From NCBI GenBank assembly GCA_015233785.1, contig JADFWT010000014.1, positions 1 through 39,744 of the forward strand: a DNA stretch of 39,744 bases, read 5' to 3'. How positions within the stretch are numbered: position 1 is the first letter of the stretch; each line of letters starts with the position of its first letter. The notes under the pieces are model-generated. The model ran no database searches. It had not been told where the DNA came from and was given only the letters and a program-made list of their open reading frames with translations. Origin of the DNA: Magnetococcales bacterium (GTDB taxonomy: Bacteria > Pseudomonadota > Magnetococcia > Magnetococcales > JADFWT01). This document shows positions 34,599-39,744 of this stretch, piece after piece. The position numbers and the translations under genes were made by a program.

Positions 34599-35624
34599 CT
34601 ACCCTCGCCTCTCCACAACATACCGCCCCAAATAGAGCCCCAAATAGCCAAGACTCCACCCGACAAGTCCAAGCGCCTGCACCATCTCCTCGCTACGATG
34701 CACCATCCACCAGGCCGACACACCCGCCGCCGCCATCACCGTATACTCCCAAAGTACGGTACGACGATGACCCCAACCTCGCTGAACCAACCATTGGTAA
34801 AAGTGCGATCGATGGGCCTGTAGGATTTTCTCCCGCCGCACGACACGCCGAATCAACGTCAACGTAGCATCCACAATAAATGGCGAGAAGGTGAGCACCG
34901 GTACCCAGAGCGGAAAGAGTCCATCACGCACCCCCCAAAGAGAGAGCGCCGCCGCCATAAACCCCATGGAGACCGACCCCACATCTCCCATAAAGATACG
35001 TGCCGGGGGAAAGTTGACCAACAAAAAACCGAGATTGGCTGACGCCAGAAGAAGTGCTGTGGCAAAGAAAAACAGCGCCCCTCCCATCCAACCATGCAGC
35101 GCCAGAAAACCAAACCCAAACAGCCCCATCCCGGCAGCAAAGCCATCCATGCCATCCATGAAGTTGTAGAGATTGACCATCCAGAACACAAAAAGCGCCG
35201 AGAAGAGCCAGCCGACATAGCCCATTGAAAGGTGGCCGAATAGAGGAAAGTCCAGCCCCGTCAACAAGAAGCCGCCAAAACCTAGAAACAGCACCAACAA
35301 TCCCTGGGAGAGCAGACGCACCCCTGGCGAGAGAGATTGACGATCATCCTGAAACGATACCGCCGCCGCCGCCAACACGCCTGGCCAGAACGTCCAACTC
35401 CCGGCTGCAGGCTCTATCAGCAGCCACAATACCCCCCAACTGAGAACAAAGCCCAGCAGAATCCCCAACCCGCCACCACGCGGTGTAGGATTCTCATGGA
35501 GAGAACGATGGTTGGGCGCATCCAGTAGATGAAAGCGTGAGGCAGGATCGCAGAGCCGATGCGCCACCCTCCAGGCAATGCCCAGGGCCGCCAGAGCCAA
35601 CCCCCCTATCCACAGCACGCTCAT
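34599..35624 (-). CDS. Undecaprenyl-phosphate sugar-1-phosphate transferase (WecA/WbpL/MraY superfamily)
   Basis: The 341-residue protein has about ten to eleven membrane segments and the superfamily's cytoplasmic-loop motifs: HENPTPRGGGLGI near residue 44, the catalytic SFQDDRQSLS (DD pair), NLYNFMDGMDG, FMGDVGSVSMG and the late HRSHFYQWL histidine motif. It transfers a HexNAc-1-phosphate to undecaprenyl phosphate and so starts synthesis of a repeat unit. The HRSH loop and the flanking epimerase genes match WbpL-type enzymes, which accept FucNAc or QuiNAc. GGGAG five bases upstream supports the start. Confidence 0.92.
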   Translation of the reverse strand: MSVLWIGGLALAALGIAWRVAHRLCDPASRFHLLDAPNHRSLHENPTPRGGGLGILLGFVLSWGVLWLLIEPAAGSWTFWPGVLAAAAVSFQDDRQSLSPGVRLLSQGLLVLFLGFGGFLLTGLDFPLFGHLSMGYVGWLFSALFVFWMVNLYNFMDGMDGFAAGMGLFGFGFLALHGWMGGALFFFATALLLASANLGFLLVNFPPARIFMGDVGSVSMGFMAAALSLWGVRDGLFPLWVPVLTFSPFIVDATLTLIRRVVRREKILQAHRSHFYQWLVQRGWGHRRTVLWEYTVMAAAGVSAWWMVHRSEEMVQALGLVGWSLGYLGLYLGRYVVERRG

Positions 35625-35687
35625 ACGACGCTCCCAATGGAGTCAATCCTACCCAAGTGGTCCCAGCTCTCTACGGTTTGGCCGCGG

Positions 35688-36680
35688 CTAGCCACCCAGC
35701 GCGTCCGCACTCTGGACCACTTCCACTTGCTGGGCCTTTTGCTCTTCCCGCCATTGATCCACCAAATTATAGAGGCCCATCTCCTGACTAAGGGTGGGCC
35801 TGAAGGCCAGCTCCTGTATGATCCGCCCGGTGTCATACCGGCTGCGCAGAGTCAAATTATCTACCCGACTCTGATTCAGCGGCCAACGCGCTGAGTAACG
35901 CGACGGAAAGGCACCCAATCGCGCCAACCACATGGGCACCCGCCAGCGCACGCGTCCATGAGCCAGCGCCTCGCAGATGGTGCCGACAAAGTGCTCCAAA
36001 GTGCGCCAATCAGAGATAATATAATCCCGCCCAACCGCTTTGCTGCGAAAACCGCAGGCCATCAGAGCATCCACCACCTGCTCCACCGGCACATAGTTGG
36101 CCGAAGCCCCCGGCTTACCGATAAAAAAGAACATGCCCTGGTTAATCATATGAATCATCTGGAAAAGAGACCGATTCACCATCCCCGGCCCAAACACATT
36201 GGAGGGCTGCAACGTCACCCGTTCAAAAGCACCGGCCTGAGCGGCTTCATCCACCAAACAGTCAGCCCGCTCCTTGGTGATCTCATATAGACCTTGGGGC
36301 GCATGGGGCCAATCCTCATTCACGCGCCCTTCCAGCACCGGACCATAGACCCCGACACTGCTCAACTGCACCCATCTGCGCACGTTGCCCGAAGCAGCCT
36401 CTATGAGCTTCCTGGTCCCCTCGACATTAACCACCTCCATTGCGGCCTTATTGCGAATTTCAGCGGCGCAATGAAACAGCAACTCCACCCCATCCACCAG
36501 CGGGGCCAACTCGACATCCGGGTCGGCCAGATCTCCGGCCACACTCTCCACATCCGGAGGAAAATCACCCATTTCCAGCGGGTTTCGACTCAAAACACGC
36601 AACGCATGACCCTGCTTAAGCAGCCGTTTCACCAACAGCTTACCGATAAACCCCCGTCCACCGGTGATGGCTATCTTCAT
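35688..36680 (-). CDS. NAD-dependent epimerase/dehydratase (extended SDR) 2
   Basis: The 330-residue extended SDR has the Rossmann motif ITGGRGFIGKLL at the start, an atypical active site with SSVGVYG and YEITK (Y-x3-K), and a C-terminal substrate domain. Its ATG overlaps the stop of the previous epimerase by four bases. It is probably a nucleotide-sugar C4-epimerase or reductase providing the sugar for the WecA-type transferase located 63 bases downstream. The FxxGxxxNYVPVEQVVDAL segment (KPGASANYVPVEQV) is typical of the family. Confidence 0.85.
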   Translation of the reverse strand: MKIAITGGRGFIGKLLVKRLLKQGHALRVLSRNPLEMGDFPPDVESVAGDLADPDVELAPLVDGVELLFHCAAEIRNKAAMEVVNVEGTRKLIEAASGNVRRWVQLSSVGVYGPVLEGRVNEDWPHAPQGLYEITKERADCLVDEAAQAGAFERVTLQPSNVFGPGMVNRSLFQMIHMINQGMFFFIGKPGASANYVPVEQVVDALMACGFRSKAVGRDYIISDWRTLEHFVGTICEALAHGRVRWRVPMWLARLGAFPSRYSARWPLNQSRVDNLTLRSRYDTGRIIQELAFRPTLSQEMGLYNLVDQWREEQKAQQVEVVQSADALGG

Positions 36681-37666
36681 GGCAACTCCAGATAATGGAT
36701 CATCTCAGGCAGGGCATCGCGAAGATTGCGCCTGGAGACATACCCCAACTCCCGCCGAATCCGCCCACTGTCGAACCAAGCCGGTTCGGTCAACTTGCCA
36801 AGCGCCTCCGAGTTAAACGGAAAGCGTCGTCTCAACAGAAGCTCGGCCCCATCTCCCGCCAGGGCCATCCCCCGCAAAGCCACCATGGGAATGGACCACC
36901 CCAGAGGCTTCATGCCCAACGCCTCACGAATCCAATCGAAGATCCGACGGGGCGTATAGTTCTCGCCGTCATCCACCATATAGATGCACCCGGCGGCATC
37001 CTCATGCCGGGCCGCCAACAGCGCCGCCTCCACCAGATCCTGAACATGAACCATGGAACGCCGATTCTCCCGCTCCGGCAATGGCGGAAAGTACCCCTTA
37101 CGCACGGCCTGAATCATTCGAGGAAGTTGTCCCTTGCGGGTATTTCCAAACACCATGGGCGGGCGAATCACCACCGACTCAAAGGGCCAGTCTCCTTCCA
37201 GAAAGAGCCGCTCCGCCGCGCGCTTGGTGCGGCCGTAGGCGGTGACCGGCGCGGTTGGATGATCCTCATCCCAACCCTGACCACCTTCACCGACAGCCTT
37301 GATGCTGCTAAAAAAGACCACCCTCTTAACACCTGCACTGCCCGCAGCCTTCGCCAATCGTCTGGCCCCACCGACGTTGATCTCCTGATACTGGGCCTCG
37401 CCATGACCCGCGCCGGATATGTCATGCACCACCGCCGCCAGATGAAACAGCCAATGAACACCCGTCATGGCCCCATCCGGCAACGGCTGTCCCAGATCGC
37501 CGATGCAGCTCTCATCCCACGGCCCATCCCGCTCCGAGCGCAGCAGCGCCCGCACCCGTACGCCGCGCCGTTGAAGCAGCGCACAGAGATACCGCCCGAT
37601 AAAGCCTCCTGCCCCGGTGACCAAAGCCAGAGGCTGAGCCTCCCGGTTCAAAGCGATTTCATCCAT
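36677..37666 (-). CDS. NAD-dependent epimerase/dehydratase (extended SDR) 1
   Basis: The 329-residue extended SDR has VTGAGGFIGRYLCALL at the N-terminus, SSIKAVGEGG with the active-site serine, YGRTKRAAE (Y-x3-K) and RPPMVFGNTRKGQ. The set matches WbpV/WbiG-type UDP-HexNAc 4-epimerases, which usually precede a WbpL/WecA-type transferase as here. It overlaps the glycosyltransferase gene upstream by 19 bases and the next epimerase by four, so all three should be one operon. Confidence 0.87.
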   Translation of the reverse strand: MDEIALNREAQPLALVTGAGGFIGRYLCALLQRRGVRVRALLRSERDGPWDESCIGDLGQPLPDGAMTGVHWLFHLAAVVHDISGAGHGEAQYQEINVGGARRLAKAAGSAGVKRVVFFSSIKAVGEGGQGWDEDHPTAPVTAYGRTKRAAERLFLEGDWPFESVVIRPPMVFGNTRKGQLPRMIQAVRKGYFPPLPERENRRSMVHVQDLVEAALLAARHEDAAGCIYMVDDGENYTPRRIFDWIREALGMKPLGWSIPMVALRGMALAGDGAELLLRRRFPFNSEALGKLTEPAWFDSGRIRRELGYVSRRNLRDALPEMIHYLELP

Positions 37667-38802
37667 TTCTGATTATAGTCTTGAATGATCAAGGCGTTGA
37701 TATGCTCCATAGCGAACACCTCGCGAGCACGTTTCTGAGCAGCCTCGCCCAACCTTTGCTGCAACTCAGAATCACCTAACACTTTCGCCAACGCCTTACG
37801 CAGCGCCTTGGCATCGTGCATGGGGGTTAAAACACCGGTCTCGCCATCCTTTACCGAATCCATCAATCCGGGAATACAACTCCCCACGGTCGGCGTACCC
37901 ATGGCGGCCGCTTCGATCACAACATTGCCGAATCCCTCCCGATAGCTGGGCATCACCAACAGCTCCGAGACGGCCAAAAAGCGCTCCGGAGCTGGATCAT
38001 ACCCCACCATGCGCACCTGAGGGTGGCGCTTTAGACTCAGCAATGCCGCCTCGAATGCCGGGTCCGGGTGCTCCTCCACCATACCGACAATGACCAGATG
38101 GAGTGAACTGCACCATCTGGCCAACTTATCGAAGGCAATATCCAACTCCCGGATACCCTTATCCCGATGCACCCGCCCAACAAACACCATACAGCGCGCA
38201 TACGGAGGCAGCTCCAGTTCGCCCCGAACCTCGGCCTCCCGGCCACGCCACGTCTCGGTATTAAAGCGGCTCAGATCTACACCGCCAAAAGAGCCCTCGC
38301 CCAACACGCGAATCTGCCCTGATCCGGCAATTCCGTGGTTCTCCAACATGGCGGCTTGGGAGAAACTGTCGGCGTAGCAGCAGGTGTTGAGTTTCACCAC
38401 CAACCAGTCACACAGCTTCAGAAGCTGCCGCTTAAGACCACCCAAGGTGGCCCAACGCTGACCAGTAAACGTATGCAGTCGTACCGGTGTCCAGGTGAAG
38501 AACCCGGCAATAGCAGCCAGAAATCCCGCCTTAGGGGTGACCGAATGCAGCACACTGACCCGATTGAACATCAAAAAATGGATCAACTGAGCCAGAGCTG
38601 CCATATCCCGCCATAGGCTGATCTCCCGCGCCACATGAATCGGCTGAAACCTCGCACCCACCTCTTGGCAAAAGGCACGAATATCCCCCTCGTCACGGGT
38701 CATGATGATGACCTGATGTCCCGCATCCACAGTTGCCTCAATCTGACCCCGCATATGGGTCATAACAAAAAAGGGGATGGTGGCAATGCGACAGATAATC
38801 AT
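37648..38802 (-). CDS. Glycosyltransferase family 4 (GT-B)
   Basis: The ATG at 38802 begins MIICRIATIPFFV, a normal first strand for GT4 enzymes; the longer frame adds 43 residues without family character. The 384-residue protein has the C-terminal donor-binding features LPPYARCMVFVGRVHRDKGI and the E-x7-E motif in SYREGFGNVVIEAAAMGTP near residue 300. It likely adds a sugar during assembly of the surface polysaccharide repeat unit. It is the first gene of the minus-strand operon; no strong ribosome site is visible. Confidence 0.9.
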   Translation of the reverse strand: MIICRIATIPFFVMTHMRGQIEATVDAGHQVIIMTRDEGDIRAFCQEVGARFQPIHVAREISLWRDMAALAQLIHFLMFNRVSVLHSVTPKAGFLAAIAGFFTWTPVRLHTFTGQRWATLGGLKRQLLKLCDWLVVKLNTCCYADSFSQAAMLENHGIAGSGQIRVLGEGSFGGVDLSRFNTETWRGREAEVRGELELPPYARCMVFVGRVHRDKGIRELDIAFDKLARWCSSLHLVIVGMVEEHPDPAFEAALLSLKRHPQVRMVGYDPAPERFLAVSELLVMPSYREGFGNVVIEAAAMGTPTVGSCIPGLMDSVKDGETGVLTPMHDAKALRKALAKVLGDSELQQRLGEAAQKRAREVFAMEHINALIIQDYNQKWMKSL

Positions 38803-39059
38803 AATGAGGTGCAATTCCCTAACGGATAGATTTTTATTTGCGAGCCTAACACAAAGTACAATCAGCGTGCTACCTGAGGATAACAAGCCAAAACAGCCAA
38901 TCCACCCCCCCATCTCCCCCAACGACAACAATCTCTACGATAAGAGCTTGGCAGTGACGCCGCGATCAGCCAGAATTCCACGATCAGACCATCCACCCGG
39001 TATGCATCACCCCATGATATTGGATGGTACGCCCCTATCAACAACGACTGGACACACCC

Positions 39060-39744
39060 ATGGTTTTGGAGCTGTTCCACTTCTTTTTCGATACGCTTTC
39101 TATTCGACAGCGTAAGATTGTCATCGGCCTGCACGATGTGGTGATTACGGCGCTGGCAGTATGGGCGTCGTTCCTTCTGCGCCTTAGCGATCCATGGGCT
39201 CCCTTTCTCCATTTCAATTGGCCGGTATTGATCATAGCGCCGGCTATTGCGGTACCGATCTACTATCGCTTTCGGCTCTATCGACAGCTGGTCCGCTACT
39301 CAGGTCAGCACACCTTTTTTTCCATCATAAAAGCCACCACGCTGATCACTATGATCCTGATGGCATTGGCTATTCTGATCAATACCAAGGGCACTCTGCC
39401 CCGCTCGTCATTCATCATATTCTGGGTGTTGATGGTGATGATTATCGGGGGAAATCGCATCATTATGCGGGCCATCATCTTCCGACTCAGCCGCTTTCGA
39501 GAAGGGGCAACGCGGGTGGCCATCTACGGGGCTGGATGGGCCGGTGCTCAATTGGCCAAAGCGCTACTCTCCGGATCCCAGTTCGTGCCCACCGCCTTTC
39601 TGGATGATGACCCAAAAAAACGCGGTGCCGTGATTCACGGACTCAGCGTCTTCCCCCCCAATGATCTGGAGAAGCTGCATCGCAAACTGGACATCAACGG
39701 CATTCTGCTGGCCATCCCTTCGCTCTCCGGCCAACGCAAGCGAG
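39060..39744 (+). CDS. CapD/WbpM-type membrane nucleotide-sugar 4,6-dehydratase, 5' part (cut by window end)
   Basis: A frame open from the ATG at 39060 to the end of the window encodes 228 residues. The first part has four hydrophobic segments (VVITALAVWASFLLRL, VLIIAPAIAVPIYY, TTLITMILMALAILI and FIIFWVLMVMIIGG). A first Rossmann-like region follows, VAIYGAGWAGAQLAKALL with FLDDDPKKRG. This is the start of the WbpM/PglF/CapD family, which make UDP-4-keto-6-deoxy-HexNAc. It fits the neighbouring epimerases and WbpL-like transferase. The catalytic SDR domain lies beyond the window. Confidence 0.88.
   Translation, partial: MVLELFHFFFDTLSIRQRKIVIGLHDVVITALAVWASFLLRLSDPWAPFLHFNWPVLIIAPAIAVPIYYRFRLYRQLVRYSGQHTFFSIIKATTLITMILMALAILINTKGTLPRSSFIIFWVLMVMIIGGNRIIMRAIIFRLSRFREGATRVAIYGAGWAGAQLAKALLSGSQFVPTAFLDDDPKKRGAVIHGLSVFPPNDLEKLHRKLDINGILLAIPSLSGQRKR

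Noticed and set aside
36695-37672. 325-codon open frame opposite epimerase 1
   Set aside because: Shadow of a gene with clear Rossmann and Y-x3-K motifs on the other strand.
38948-38964. TTGGCAG with GG-N10-GC before the CapD-type gene
   Set aside because: The -12 element (CCGCG) matches the consensus poorly; spacing alone is not enough.
1-39744. CRISPR arrays, tRNA/rRNA genes, insertion sequences, phage genes or toxin-antitoxin pairs
   Set aside because: Looked for on both strands; no regularly spaced repeats, cloverleaf sequences, transposases or integrases were recognised.

Overview
The window reads as the chromosome of a Gram-negative, sulfur-oxidising, chemotactic proteobacterium. Three things suggest this: genes of the oxidative dissimilatory sulfite reductase (Dsr) pathway, a very large chemoreceptor ending in a hemerythrin domain, and flagellin-modification and polysaccharide genes. 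A member of the Magnetococcales or a related deep alphaproteobacterial line would fit, but that is inference; no rRNA, tRNA or magnetosome gene is present to fix it.

Layout. 1-6.3 kb: the end of a sulfotransferase-like gene, a PHP-domain hydrolase, a FliB-type flagellin lysine methylase, a phosphate module (PiT permease with its DUF47 partner, minus strand) and the FetAB exporter pair. 6.3-13 kb (minus strand): a GT51-like protein that has lost its catalytic residues, then, in transcription order, mrp/apbC, dsrN, dsrE, dsrF, dsrH, dsrJ, dsrO, dsrP, closed by a strong terminator. dsrAB, dsrC and dsrMKL are absent; the gap between dsrH and dsrJ is where C-M-K-L sit in the classical order. 13.2-18.8 kb (plus): an orphan PstS-like binding protein, a lipoprotein, a 1013-residue chemoreceptor with hemerythrin, and a ferrochelatase overlapping it by four bases. 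18.8-20.2 kb (minus): a CheX-type phosphatase fused to a ribbon-helix-helix DNA-binding domain, and a secreted ankyrin protein.

20.4-25.1 kb is the most interesting part. An HU/IHF-like gene is followed by a 497-base non-coding stretch. It contains two related dyads exactly 40 bases apart, a full-consensus IHF site, a sigma-54 promoter (GG-N10-GC), and a predicted structured RNA of about 165 nt ending in a strong intrinsic terminator. Next come an NtrC-family sigma-54 activator and a TPR/GT41 (O-GlcNAc-transferase-like) protein. The terminator loop of the RNA carries UUCCCCCC, complementary to GGGGGGAA at the GTG start of the activator. Together this looks like a self-contained, autoregulated sigma-54 circuit with a built-in regulatory RNA.

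25.2-30 kb (minus): a small unknown protein and a two-kinase/one-receiver signalling cluster. 30.1-32.1 kb: an ABC-F ATPase. 32.2-39.7 kb: a surface polysaccharide locus (UDP-sugar dehydrogenase, metallophosphoesterase, WecA-type transferase, two SDR epimerases, a GT4 glycosyltransferase, and on the plus strand the start of a membrane-bound CapD/WbpM-type dehydratase cut by the window end), with a three-hairpin intergenic repeat at 33.6 kb.
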